NCBI RefSeq assembly: GCF_030272615.1 | Contig: NC_081414.1 | Location: forward strand, 232,424,733-232,488,732 | Length of the DNA stretch: 64,000 nt | Direction of reading: 5' to 3' | Source of the DNA: Cryptomeria japonica | Lineage: Eukaryota > Streptophyta > Pinopsida > Cupressales > Cupressaceae | Part shown: positions 11,201 through 20,710 of the stretch, one piece after another | Layout: each line of letters begins with the position of its first letter | How positions within the stretch are numbered: the stretch's first letter is position 1 | Made by a program: the position numbers and the translations under genes | The notes under the pieces: generated by a model | Told to the model about the DNA's origin: nothing | The model's database searches: none | What the model saw: only the letters and a program-made list of their open reading frames with translations

Positions 11201-14200
11201 ATATAGAATAATGATACAGAACATCCTAAAGGTCAAGTAATCTTACATCATCTAAGCGAAATTCATTCATTGAATTTTAGTTTGGAAAGTGTTTTGTGTT
11301 TTTGCTATAATTTTGTTTTTGGAGGTTTGGAATCCTAATTAATCTACCCCAAAGTTCATTGGTTCTGGATATCGGTGCCAAACAAAGCAGGCTCTTGCCT
11401 TTGCTAAGACAGCAAAACTCCTCACAAAACTGCATGAAGCAGAGCATTGCACTAATGTGTTGTATGCTGCCACACAAGCTTAAGAAAGCCACATAAGATC
11501 CAGTCCGCATATCAGAGACTAGATATGTTAAGGATCCGTTCTCTGGGCAACAGGTGGAAAACAACACACTCTTTTTGTTAGTTATGTCAAACTCTTATGA
11601 ACAGTCCATAGTGTTTACGTGGGATTCACAAGCGTACACGAGTAGCAGAGAATCTACAAAATTGTTGGGTTGAAGCTGAAGCATCAGGTTTCTTTAAGCA
11701 ACAAGGACCTTTCAAATCCCACATCAGTGGACACGCCAATAGTCACCGCATCAACATAGAAGTGATTTATTTCCTTTTTAGAAGTAGCTGGAGTCAGAAC
11801 TGAAGTGGAACTAAAGTCAGTACAGGGATTAAATCAACTTGTAGGAGGTTTAGATAGTAATGGAGGGTTTTTCAAGTTCGCTAAATCTTTAATTCTTGTT
11901 TATGCATCTATCAGATTTTACTTTTGATCGTGTTTATTAATTAATTACAAATAAAAAGTTATTATTTTTATCAGATTATACTTTTGATCGTGTTTATTAA
12001 TTAATTACAAATAAAAAGTTATTATTTTAATTAATTGATACTGTTAAAATATGCAGTCTGATGATTGCATAGATATTGCAGAATCTTTATTGGGCTGGAT
12101 AGTATATGTTATTTGGGTTTCATATAATTTTGGAATGGTCCATAAGATGTACAATTCTACATTCTTTTAAAAATAGTAAAGAACATGAATTTTTCAAATC
12201 TTTTTGTCATTATTTTGTGTTCTTGTGCTTTCATTGTGTAAATCTTAATAACTGCTAGCTAATTGTTCAATTAACGCACTGATCATTTATATAAAAAGAT
12301 ATATTACTTCTTCAAAAGCTTGTGTTTTGAAGAATTCAATTTCCAATAAAAATTATATGTTCTACTAAAACATAGATAAGTTTCTAAAAGACAAAGTTAT
12401 TTAAGAAAAAATAAGTTCAGCCTAACACTAGGTCCCAATGAATAAAACTAACAAGAAGTGGAAAGTTTTCCATTGAAAAACTTTTAAATAGAAGACTTTT
12501 ATTAGAAATACAAACCATCTAAATCTCCTAGTATCTCCTAATCATAAATAGTTACTCGTTCTCAAAATAAAAGCAGGACACTAAAATATCATTTTGAGAC
12601 AAAAAAAATTTGGGAACAAGCCGGAGTGCTTACCTCCCCAGGTGCAATGACAATGACTCGAAAAAGTCCTGGTTCCCCATACTCTGTGACAAAACTTCAT
12701 TAGCATTAGTAATTATGTACAGCGGCACCACACTTAAATGCACAACATTACAAATTAAATAGAACATACATCACTACATACATTGAAAAATAGAATATGT
12801 GACAGGCACTGTAAATGGAAAAAAAAATCTTACTGAATGGTTACCATGCCATATTCTATAGTATTTGCAAATATGAAAATGTCTGTGTAAATATTCAATA
12901 CTATAGCATCTGATGAATAAAATTGAAACAAAGATATCATATGAAAGAAGAATTTTCTAGCACTTACAAGTACTACTATTAAAATAGTTTTGATATCATA
13001 TTTTCTAGCATTTACAAGTACACTTATTAAAATAATTTTGGAAGTGATTATTAATGGGCATGATCAACGGTTTCTTATAATTATCGACTGTCTATTGTAC
13101 ATTGCTGTTAACGATGAAATGCATAATGAAATGCATACAAATTAGTGAATGATCTCAAGCAGTAATACAAGCACCTGCTTTTATGGGCAGGGGCGTAAAT
13201 AATTTTGTTGACAATTAGCTTTATCTGTGTAAGCACTCATATTTGACAACAGCAAGGAGAATTAATTGACGCAAAAATAGGCTAGCCGCACAATAACAAT
13301 ATGGCTATCGAATCATAAATGATTACTATGAACTAACAATCAGAAAAGCCAAATGACTAATTTGAAAACTGAAAAACTATGCATTCTGATTTGGAAAACT
13401 GAAAAATAGTTTAGCCCCACAATAACAATATGCCCATCGTGGCTTAAATGATTACTATGCGCTAACAATCACAAACAATTAGAAAAGCCAAATGACTGTT
13501 ATTTATTGTGGGGCTAATTTGAAAACTGAAAAATTATACATTCTGATTTGGGAACTGAAAAATAGGTTAGCCCCACAATAACAATACCTATCGAGTTATA
13601 AATGAATAATATGCATTCTGATTCGGAAACTGAAAATCTATGTTCTTGTGAACTTTATGAGTGCAAGTAAAAGGATAAAATCTTGTTTCTTCTTCTAATT
13701 GACCAGAACCCTACCTAGCAATACAACATGCCTAAAGGTTTCCATGATCGAGCTGGAAATGATTACTAAAAATCTCAAATGCCAAAAAAGGATAAAGATT
13801 GTCTATTGAGATGCAATTTCTAACAATCTTTGAAGCCAAATGTCTACTAATCATTCCCTTCAACGTTCTAATTTGTAAACATTGTGTTCTTGTTAACTTG
13901 AGCTTGCATTAAGGTTAGGGGGTCACTGTCTAACAAACAGATTGCAAGTGCAAGCCACACTGCAACATACGTAGACTCTCGATAATCATTTGCCCTTAAT
14001 CCTCTACCTAATAGCAGACACTAGATCTTTAAGTTACAAATTGGTCATCAATATAAGTTCTTGTAGAGGCACATACTGTAATTAAAAAGTCAATCGAGAA
14101 TAGAAGTATGCACACAAAAACGCCTACTTTCCATGCGATCTTCATATTTGCAAGAGGGAATACCCATAGATTTGTCGATAAAATAGATATAAACCTAATT

Positions 14201-17200
14201 TTAATGTGTGGACAGGCCACATTGGTAATAATACAATCTAGATTCAAATATTTCTAGTCAAACATTGATGTAAAGTTGAAGTAAACCATAATATAAATAG
14301 AAGGTAACTAAATAGTCGATAGTAGTTGCTAATGGTTTCGACAGAAGACTGGTGGTTACAATGAATGCAGCGTTTATTTTCAACTATCAACAGCAGCTAT
14401 ATGCTAAATGTTCAATTTCTTAATGGCAATTATAATACACGGCATTTCCATAGTAGAGGAGTATTCTTTCATTTGACTTATAAGCCAAGATGAGATATGG
14501 GATTGTGGGAGTCAGTGGATTATTAATATTTTTATATTGTTAATCATTTACAGATATTCTGTTCATACTAGAATAAATATGAGATTAATACAAGTTCTTG
14601 GAGTACAATCATGAGATTAATATCAGTTCCTTTCAAGCAACCATGATAGAAATCATTTATGAAAGATCAAGAATCACAACATAGAAATTCACTTATTTAG
14701 AAACCATCTCTCACTAGTAGTGAAACTAACTGTACAAGATCAAGAGTCCCAACTTAAAATTTCATATTAGATGTCTCTTTAAGATTTGAATTTGATTTAT
14801 CAAAATAAGAATTTTATACTTCAACCAATTAATCTCAACCCCTAAAAACATTTGTAAATTAATTGCTTCAGATACAAAACCTTTTGCTACTTGGTGATAG
14901 TCCCCACACCACTTATGCCAGCAGTTACTCTGATTTAGGGGGTGGTTACTTTCTTGAATGTAAACTAACTCCTACGAATCAGCATATGAGTCTAACTGTA
15001 TTTGCTATCCTGAGTCTAACTGTATTTGCTATGTTTAAAAGTAATTAGTAATGGCACAAACTTGTAGAAAAAAACTGTTACGTGATAACTGAGCTCTTCA
15101 ATTTCTGTGTGTTTATTTGAGAAGTCTGAATGTTTCAAGTATTTAACTGAGTAGCAGACTCGCTGCATCATTTATCTAAATGGATTTTCTCCTTCTCCAC
15201 TCTTGAGATATGGTTGGCAACAACACTTTTGAAATAGACAACTTCGCTGCATATTGGCTGCAGCCTTCAAGGAACTCTGCCACTGGGTATTTTCAGCAAT
15301 GCATGCTTATTAGATGGATAGTTATGATAGGATATATAAAACTATGTTGTTATATTATAAATCAGATCATATTTAATTACTTTGTTATTCAATGGATATT
15401 TATTGAGAGTTGTATAATTCTTTCTGCCTCTTTGTGGCATTTGTTTTTATTTGAATTGGTTTAGCAAGTTGGCATTTAGAGATAGAGAAGTGTCTACATC
15501 AATTTGGCGTTAAAGCAATAAGAAAATCCATGAGAGGTTGATGAAATATGTGATATATTCCATTAGCGCTAGAAAAAAAAAGAAATATGTGAGGTATTCC
15601 ATTAGTGCTAGAAAAAAAAAGTTGTAACTTGAAAAGGAAAATGCATGTCGGCCTGTGGATTGGCATTGCATACTTTGACGGAGGATTTTGGAGCTTTCAT
15701 ATCTTCTATGATGCACCTGAGGTTCTCATAGAACACCCAGCATCCTCTTTGCTGACTATGTCCATTGTTGGCCTTTCCCACGGACCTTGTTTGACTGGTT
15801 GTGAACCCTATGATTCTTTGATTTGACCATCTTTTCTTGAGTTATTCCATGTATGTCGAGAACCTACTAGGTAGAATATAGTTCCAAAGTGCAAAGAAGT
15901 TTTGCCATCCCTACCACTGTGCTATCTTGAGTTTTTTTTGGTCATCAAGTGGATCAATCGGTTGATGACCTCTTATCTTGATATAGTAGACATTTGATTT
16001 GGTTTTCTTAATTTGGATTTTCATGAAAGAATGAGAAGGAAGGAATACTTAGGTTTAGTTATAGGTTGTTTATAATATAAATTTATAATCGATCTGCAAA
16101 GCACCTCTCTCTGTAAAACCTATAATTCTAATAAGAACCTAAGATGCTAAGTTCAAATTTCTTCAAAACCATCAATAAAAATATCTCTAAGTGAACATGT
16201 GACTTCACAAGGAAAAGAAGGGATAACTAGGTTTCAGTTACAGGTTGATTATAATATGAATTTATAATCTCTCTTAAAAGCACCTCCATCTATTAAAAAC
16301 TATAACTCTAATAGACACCTAAGATGCTAAGTTCAAATCTCTTCAAAGACAGTCAATAAAAATAACTCTAAATAACTCTAAATGAACATATGACTTGAAA
16401 AAGAAAGAAAGAAATACCTAGATTTCAATTACAGATAGTTATAATCTCTTGGAAAGCACCTCCTTGGGCAAAACCTATAACTCTTAAAATATGCATGAAT
16501 ACTTAAAAAAGAAATTAGATTTTCTTGGTGGGAAAGGGGCTTCAAGAAAATACATAAAGCAACTGTTAAAATATGCATGAATACTTAAAAAGAAATTAGA
16601 AACAGAACAGGGCACAATCTCAAAACAAATGATGCAGCAACAGCAGAGAGCCTTTCAGGGCACGAAAAGATTGAAATTATTAATTTAAAGCAGAAAATGT
16701 ACCAAATTGAAGGTACCGAGGCGTCTTGCTAGAACCAAAAGGCAGTTTGGCAGCCCGATTGTCCGCCTGGTTAAACAATTTTCTTGGTCTTCCACGTTTC
16801 CTTTTCTCTCCATCTGGTGGAGGAATAGGATGAGAAGCCGTGAGTGAAACCACATTGGCATTCACATTATTGCTCTGATCCATATTATGCTGCTGTAGCA
16901 GCTGCATTTGCTGAATTTCCATTTCTATATTCTGCCGCGGCTGAAATTGCATACCCATATCTTGCGGATGCACATTACCATTCTGGTTCTGCTGCTGCAG
17001 GTCAATCCGCGGAATTTCCATGTTCATATGCTGCCGCTGCGTAATTTGCACTTTCATGATAGGCGGCTGCTGCTGCCGCTGAATTTGTCTATGAATATGT
17101 GTTTGCTGCGGCGTTTGAAGTAGTTTTTGCGGCACCATTTGAAATTGTTCCTGCTGCAGAGTTTGTCTCTGTGCCTGTTCTTGACGATAGTGGTTATTAT

Positions 17201-17375
17201 TATTATGGCTTTCACCATTAGAAGGCGCAGTCCCATTATAATAGCTTGCACCATTGAAAGGCGCAATCCCATGCTGCTGCTGTAGGTTAAAATTATGGTT
17301 GCGAAACTGCTGCAGTTTGTCATAGACCTGAGAATAAAGAGGAGTCTGGTCGCCTCCTGTGCCTTGTTCTTCCAT
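5080..17375 (-). CDS. AHL: AT-hook motif nuclear-localised (AHL) protein gene, 5' three exons, partial
   Basis: Spliced gene with exon 1 at 17375-16703, exon 2 at 12683-12634 and exon 3 at 5211-5080. AHL proteins bind AT-rich DNA through an AT-hook and oligomerise through a PPC (DUF296) domain in the nucleus, where they influence chromatin and transcription. Exon 1 supplies the AT-hook; exons 2 and 3 supply the first half of the PPC domain. Splice phases agree: exon 1 ends in phase 1, the 50-nt exon 2 completes that codon, and exons 2 and 3 end in phase 0. Every junction has GT and AG. Intron 1 is about 4.0 kb and intron 2 about 7.4 kb, both repeat-filled. The remaining PPC part (usually FEILSLSGSF onward) was not found down to position 1, so the gene is probably cut by the window edge. 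Loss of the 3' end cannot be excluded. Confidence 0.75.
5597..5670. repeat. Dispersed repeat, partner of 9361-9431
   Basis: The string ctttgattttgttatttcat followed by a diverged tail is shared with 9361-9431, in direct orientation. Both lie in AHL intron 2. Confidence 0.55.
5676..5785 (+). mobile_element. SINE-like element, truncated copy
   Basis: About 100 bases beginning gtcttcgcggttaaaacatt and running through aagcggccaccaatgttcaa match, in opposite orientation, the fuller copy at 27618-27895. The segment tgttcaaacccc resembles a Pol III box B (GTTCAAACC), so a tRNA-derived SINE is plausible. The copy stops just before the solo LTR at 5791. Confidence 0.55.
5786..5790. repeat. Target-site duplication of solo LTR (left copy)
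   Basis: agggt, identical to 6720-6724. Confidence 0.75.
5791..6719 (-). mobile_element. Solo LTR of an LTR retrotransposon
   Basis: The segment is bounded by TG (TGCTAGATTT) and CA (AAAACAACA). It is flanked by a perfect 5-bp duplication agggt (5786-5790 and 6720-6724), typical of LTR integration. Read on the minus strand it starts TGTTGTTTTG, has a TATAAATA box (6375-6382) and then a region with ggttttcc and tcttgtgttgtg as seen near the R/U5 part of many copia-like LTRs. No internal region or second LTR is present, so it is the product of unequal recombination between two LTRs. Assignment to copia is tentative. Confidence 0.75.
6375..6382 (-). promoter_or_regulatory. TATA box in solo LTR
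   Basis: The minus strand reads TATAAATA (plus strand tatttata), upstream of the presumed R region of the solo LTR. Confidence 0.4.
6725..8190. repeat. Intronic duplicated segment, copy A
   Basis: About 1.4 kb is shared in direct orientation with copy B (10929-12540). Examples are the strings aagacttgatccctgatga, acatcaaactcatacacaag, tctctgggaaacaggtgg (B: tctctgggcaacaggtgg) and aatctcctagtatctc near the end. Copies differ by many substitutions and small indels, so the duplication is old. Short open frames here (7290-7752, 7943-8167) are not conserved in copy B and are not genes. Confidence 0.75.
8188..8248. repeat. Two-copy tandem repeat, about 37-bp unit
   Basis: aaagcctacgaccatctcca followed by tgtc occurs at 8188 and again at 8225. 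Confidence 0.7.
8457..8530. repeat. Dispersed repeat, partner of 13924-13997
   Basis: About 74 bases beginning cactgtctaacaaacagatt and ending gataatcatttgccct recur at 13924-13997 with few differences. One copy is in AHL intron 2 and the other in intron 1. Confidence 0.8.
8531..8630. repeat. Two-copy tandem repeat, 50-bp unit
   Basis: Units 8531-8580 and 8581-8630 begin gatcatggatcacggagtgt and differ at one base. Confidence 0.9.
8631..9168. other. Non-coding, includes a G-rich stretch
   Basis: Nothing gene-like. At 8740-8880 the plus strand is unusually G-rich and partly self-repetitive (several aaggggt/gaggggg blocks). Confidence 0.4.
9170..9233. repeat. Two-copy tandem repeat, 32-bp unit
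   Basis: agcttgtcgattactaaagt followed by ttattatagtt starts at 9170 and again at 9202. Confidence 0.85.
9401..9546. repeat. Two-copy tandem repeat, 73-bp unit
   Basis: Units 9401-9473 and 9474-9546 (beginning gattaaaaagaatcat) are almost identical; catgata changes to cataata. Confidence 0.9.
9981..10928. repeat. Two-copy tandem duplication, 474-bp unit, near-identical
   Basis: Units 9981-10454 and 10455-10928 start taaccaaaatgttatcaaga and end gggcacaaagctag. I see only two differences (caacactt/caacaatt and gatgacat/gatgatat). Each unit ends with an ATTT microsatellite (around 10397-10416 and 10871-10890). The near-identity means a recent event or an assembly duplication. Confidence 0.92.
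10929..12540. repeat. Intronic duplicated segment, copy B
   Basis: Direct-orientation partner of copy A (6725-8190), enlarged by an internal 60-bp tandem duplication. It ends about 90 bp from AHL exon 2. The 96-codon minus-strand frame at 11277-11567 is not maintained in copy A, so I do not treat it as coding. Confidence 0.75.
11909..12028. repeat. Two-copy tandem repeat, 60-bp unit
   Basis: Units start tatcagatt(t/a)tacttttgat at 11909 and 11969. They lie inside duplicated segment B, and copy A has only one. Confidence 0.88.
12634..12683 (-). CDS. AHL gene exon 2 (50-nt exon, start of PPC domain)
   Basis: The minus strand shows the acceptor gttttgtcacag, 50 nt, then the donor gtaagc. With the last base of exon 1 it reads EYGEPGLFRVIVIAPGE, followed directly by exon 3's DVHEKV, giving the family's '..GF.PHVI.V.AGEDV' block. 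The usual FTPHVI is changed to LFRVIVI, so this PPC is divergent. An alternative acceptor (atgaag before ttttgtc) would break the phase with exon 1. Confidence 0.75.
12952..13045. repeat. Imperfect two-copy tandem repeat, about 50-bp unit
   Basis: tttctagcacttacaagtac...ttaaaatagttttga recurs as tttctagcatttacaagtac...ttaaaataattttgg. Confidence 0.65.
13276..13640. repeat. Three-copy imperfect tandem repeat
   Basis: Units start aatag..tagccccacaataaca at 13276, 13405 and 13561 (spacings 129 and 156). Each continues with tatcg, aaatgatta or aaatgaata, and a gaaaactgaaaaa block. Unit 2 also holds a reverse-complement piece (ttattgtggggcta near 13503), so it is internally rearranged. Confidence 0.8.
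13924..13997. repeat. Dispersed repeat, partner of 8457-8530
   Basis: See 8457-8530; direct orientation, only a few mismatches. Confidence 0.8.
14029..14247 (-). other. Unassigned open frame with signal-peptide-like segment
   Basis: A 72-codon frame. From its internal Met it reads MKIAWKVGVFVCILLFSIDF followed by LITVCASTRTYIDDQF, which looks like a signal peptide or single membrane helix ending near Cys-Ala-Ser. It lies within AHL intron 1 on the same strand. I recognise no family, and it may be chance or the first exon of a lost secreted protein gene. Confidence 0.2.
15543..15620. repeat. Two-copy tandem repeat, 39-bp unit
   Basis: gaaatatgtga.atattccat followed by tag.gctagaaaaaaaaa occurs at 15543 and 15582. 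Confidence 0.85.
16034..16485. repeat. Three-copy diverged tandem repeat, about 175-bp unit
   Basis: Each unit contains a version of ggaatacttaggtttagtta, then tataatct...aaagcacctcc and aacctataa. The first two also share acctaagatgctaagttcaa. Units start near 16034, 16208 and 16396; the third is shortened. A further short duplication (aaaatatgcatgaatactta, at 16487 and 16566) follows. Confidence 0.8.
16703..17375 (-). CDS. AHL gene exon 1 (Gln-rich region and AT-hook)
   Basis: Starts at the ATG at 17375 (MEEQGTGGDQTPLYSQVYDK). The open frame extends upstream only to a TTG, so that ATG is preferred. 224 codons plus one base end at the donor (ttt g|gtacat). Roughly residues 30-175 are rich in Gln, Asn and His, with many CAG/CAA runs. 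Near residues 190-200 lies EKRKRGRPRKLF, an AT-hook with the type-II core RGRPRK that inserts into the minor groove of AT-rich DNA. A second AT-hook (RGRPPGS type) is not seen, which resembles type III AHL proteins. Without splicing the frame would run to a TAA at 16680. Plus-strand frames over this region are shadows caused by the Gln repeats. Confidence 0.8.
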
Positions 17376-17439
17376 GTTGCGGCTCCTATAGTATTCTCTC
17401 AATTCCAGCTTACTTTTGAGGCTCAGCAATCCTCCAATT

Positions 17440-17466
17440 TACAGGGTTTTATTTATTTTTTGAATC
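17440..17466 (-). promoter_or_regulatory. Possible TATA region of the AHL gene
   Basis: The minus strand reads aaaaaataaataaaaccctg about 70-90 bases upstream of the AHL ATG. Position and composition suit a core promoter, but AT-rich strings are common here. Confidence 0.25.
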
Positions 17467-17939
17467 TTCTGTTGGGGACAAAACTGAGGGTCGAGACGGT
17501 GCAGCTAGTTGTCGATAGGTAACTAGATGTAAAGCTAGTTGTCCATAGTTAACTAGATGTAAAGCTAAAAGCCCATAACCGAGAGCCGCCATGAGCCTTA
17601 CTTATGTTCCTGAAATTTCTCTCTACTTGAGCTTCCTCTGCTCTGCAACACTTATTTTTAGGTCATCTTCACTTAAAAAGCCTTTTATAGCCTATTTTTG
17701 GTATTCGTTTGAGTTGCTTTACTTTTTTTTAGTATTTGATATGTCACTTAAAGATTTATTTTTAGTATTTGTTTGAGTTGCTTTTTTATTTATTATTTTT
17801 CACCATTGTCGGCTGCATTATTACCATGGTTCTTTTTTTAATTTCTTGTGAACAACTTACTTGCCATTGAAATTTTTTATTATTAATTTTATTTTATTTT
17901 TTTTCACTTTTTTCAAACTACTCTTTAAAGACCCTCTTT
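17467..17939. other. AHL upstream region, no gene recognised
   Basis: Contains a short duplication (gtaactagatgtaaagctag, near 17519 and 17549) and a T-rich stretch with a repeated tttagtatttg motif. No supported coding sequence. Confidence 0.4.
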
Positions 17940-18450
17940 AAAGACCCTCATTCAACTAGAAAAGTTTAGTTTCCAATTATTAAACTTTTATAACCTTTTG
18001 AATCACCTAAACAAGAAATACTACATGCAAATTGTATTTTTTATTAATTAAATTTTTAAATATTTTTAATTATTTGATTTTAATTATTAAAAATGAATAT
18101 ATTTTAATTATTAAAAATGAATATATTTTAATTAATTTCAAAATTATAATATTAATTATATTATAATTTAAAATTAATTTAGTTTTAAACTAATAAATAA
18201 TAAGTTTAAAATTATTTAAAATGAATTTTTGAAAAAAAAAAATTGTTAGGGAATTTTTGAAAATTTTAATATTATTATATATAGATAAATAGTAATAAGT
18301 TTTAAAGTTTTATTAAAAAAATAATATTAATAATTATTATAAATATGTGTAATTTGAATCTGATAAATTATAAAAAAAAATTATAGGTTTCATTTTGTTT
18401 TAAATTTTTTATGTTTGACTTTATTTGTAATTTTTAATAATAAAGTTAAA
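17940..18450. repeat. AT-rich dispersed repeat R1, copy 1 (most complete)
   Basis: Shares the motif aagaaat.ctacatgc and the following AT-rich string with 18789-18990 and 20189-20470. Its second half (atttttgaaaattttaatat to gttaaaaattg, about 18240-18450) matches 26932-27150. LINE-1 therefore sits inside another copy of this repeat. No coding potential; family unknown. Confidence 0.65.
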
Positions 18451-18788
18451 AATTGTAAATATGTTTTGTTTGTTTTTTTTGTATTTGCAATTTTTCTATC
18501 ATCATTGTTGTCCATTGCATTTTAATTATTATCATAATGTGAATGACTTGCTGTATTTTTCACTTTTTCTATGGGATACATTTTTGTGCACTTATTAAAT
18601 GGAGATATCTAACACACCAATTCAAAAAGATATTGATTTTCAAATTTCTCTAGCACCTCAATGGACCTTTGGTCTACTAGTGAAGCCCCATTGGTGTGCT
18701 CGCAGGCTCCATACCCTTGTTGGAGAGACAAAAACTTTTCTTTGAAGGGTCTCGTTGGGCTAGTGTGCTCATGGGTTTGTTCAATCTC

Positions 18789-18990
18789 CAATTATCGGAC
18801 TTTTAAAACCTTTTGACTCTCCTAAATAAGAAATGCTACATGCTAAAATGTTGTAATCATATTTTTAATTAATTAAATTTTAAAATATTTATTTTAATTA
18901 TTAAAAATAACAATCAAATGAGTACATTACATGTTCCATATTTGATATATTTTAATTTATTTTTAACATTTAGTATTAATTTTATTTTTT
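18789..18990. repeat. AT-rich dispersed repeat R1, copy 2 (truncated)
   Basis: Begins caattatcggacttttaaaa and contains aagaaatgctacatgc, as in copies 1 and 3. The match ends near 18990, where a worn LINE-type sequence begins. Confidence 0.6.
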
Positions 18991-19379
18991 GTTTGATAAG
19001 GCACTACAAAGTGGCAATCGATTATAAATTGATCGTAAAGGATATAGAGAAATGCAAGCCTGTCAATTAGGGGGCATAGGAAGACTAAGAATCAAAAATA
19101 CAGAAGCTCAAGAAGGAGAGAAACCTAACAAAGGACTAAAGAGAGAAAAGAGAAAGCAACAAACTCCCAAAAAGGGGAATAAACTAAAAGTAACCTACAT
19201 CAACTTGACCAAGCAAAGCAAACAAACAGAACCTGGACTTTTTTGTTAATCTGAGGAAAGCCATCCATGGTCCACTAGGAACCCTCAACAATAGCATCCC
19301 TGCCTTCAATACGAAGCTTTCAGCATTAAATTTACACCCTTTCTACTTTGGAAGGTTGTAATCTGGTTTGGTTTGGTTT

Positions 19380-20095
19380 CTTAAGATTTGAGCAATTGAA
19401 CATCCCTTAGGAGGAACAAGGGTGAAATCATGCTCAAACAAATCCAGAGAAACATCATCCAAATCATCCATGAATGGAAAAGTGCCCTCAAATTTGATGT
19501 CAGCATCCTCTGTCGAGAGTCAACAACCAAGTTGTCAGATGAAGGAACCATAGTAGGAATAGGATCCGAAGGGGAAACATGCTCAAACCTAAGATCCTCT
19601 TGAGTTTCAAAAAACTTTCCATGGATTCTCCAAATAAAATCTGCATCCAAAGACATCGACTACAAGATCCATTTCTTGATACTAATTTTTCGTATACCCT
19701 GATTGCTTTGAGAGGTGTAGACTCTGATGTTGTAGCCCAATTGATTGCAGTGGAAACAGCTAAAAGGAAGGCCCTCAAATCTAGAAATTGAGTCCAAGTA
19801 CCCATTGAGGAATGTGAACAAAGTGTGTAAGAGGTTTAGATATGTCAACCAAAGCATATACCCTAATGATTATGTAAGGAGGAAGCTCCTCAATAGAATC
19901 TTGTTTGACATAGATCCCCACATGACTGATCAAATTTCTGATAATATCAAGATCATGCGAAATTTGAGGAGGGATATAAAGCCTAATCTAAATTGGAATC
20001 TCAAATATTTTAGCAAAGGAAGGATCAAAGAATGGGCACGGAGAAGAAACAAAAATACCAGTATTAGCAAAAAACTAGTGCCCATTCTATAAGAC
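19380..20095 (-). pseudogene. Relic of a LINE/DUF4283-type ORF1 with broken zinc knuckle
   Basis: Minus-strand frames give the end of a DUF4283-like protein and a CCHC zinc-knuckle region, GLPFSCFHCNQLGYNIRVY, followed by a frame beginning MSLDADFIWRIHGKFFETQE. A working knuckle is CX2CX4HX4C. Here His and the last Cys are both Tyr, so it cannot bind zinc normally. Several frameshifts separate the pieces. It differs from the ORF1 of LINE-1 to LINE-4, so it is an independent, older insertion or a gene-like zinc-knuckle relic. Confidence 0.5.
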
Positions 20096-20188
20096 ATAAA
20101 AAGGCAGTCAGAAACAGTGCTGAAATGGATTTAAAAGAAGCGAAAAATCTATAAGCTCAATCATTGGAAGTGTCAAATTGCACCAAGT

Positions 20189-20470
20189 TGACTTTTAAAA
20201 TCTTTTGACTCCCTTAAATAAGAAATGCTATATGCCAAACATTGGAATCATACTTTTAATTAATTAAATTTTAAAATACTTTAAAATATTTAATTTTAAT
20301 TTTTAAAAATAAAAATAAAATAAGTACACTACATGTTCCATATGTGACAAATTTTAATTTATTTTAATATTAATTATATTACAATATATAAATTTAGTTT
20401 AATTTTAAAATAATAAATAAAATATAAAAATAATAAATTATATGTTTAAAATTATTTAAAAATTAATTTT
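20189..20470. repeat. AT-rich dispersed repeat R1, copy 3, left half (interrupted by LINE-1)
   Basis: Starts ttttaaaatcttttgactcc and follows copy 1 until the LINE-1 target duplication. The remainder resumes at 26918. Confidence 0.65.
20457..20470. repeat. LINE-1 target-site duplication, left copy
   Basis: taaaaattaatttt, identical to 26918-26931. Confidence 0.75.
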
Positions 20471-20710
20471 TATTTTATTTTTCATATTGCATATAGGGGG
20501 GAAACTGTTACAAAAAAACTGACTTCTCCAATATCCAACTACCTACAACTGAGTGTATAACTGGATCGCAGATCCAAAAGACTACTTAGGACTAAATACA
20601 AAAATACATAGTGTTATGTATATATGGATTGTAGCAACAGAGAAGTACATAGGATTAAATACAAAATTACACAATGCTCATGAGTGAGGAAATGAAGTGT
20701 TGAGGCCAGA

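Larger units (their letters stand above)
5212..12633 (-). other. AHL intron 2 (about 7.4 kb)
   Basis: Bounded by a gtaagc donor (minus, reading down from 12633) and a ttttgcag acceptor (ending at 5212). It contains a SINE-like piece, a solo LTR, two copies of a segment of about 1.5 kb and several two-copy tandem duplications. No open frame in it is supported as a gene. Confidence 0.65.
12684..16702 (-). other. AHL intron 1 (about 4.0 kb)
   Basis: Runs from the donor gtacat after exon 1 to the acceptor gtcacag before exon 2. Filled with tandem and dispersed repeats, listed separately. Open frames at 14863-15048, 15210-15464 and 15605-15826 (plus) show no recognisable motif. Confidence 0.6.

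Noticed and set aside
11277-11567. Minus-strand 96-codon frame in duplicated segment B
   Set aside because: The matching part of segment A is broken; no motif.
16680-16702. Unspliced end of the AHL exon 1 frame (stop at 16680)
   Set aside because: A phase-matching donor at 16702 leads into exon 2 and the PPC domain, so the read-through end is probably intron. It could be an alternative short form.
16844-17123. Plus-strand open frames rich in Ala, His and Leu opposite AHL exon 1
   Set aside because: They are shadows of the Gln-codon repeats of the minus-strand AT-hook exon; no motif of their own.
17376-17429. Upstream extension of the AHL frame by 18 codons
   Set aside because: It begins at TTG, not ATG; the first ATG in the frame is at 17375.
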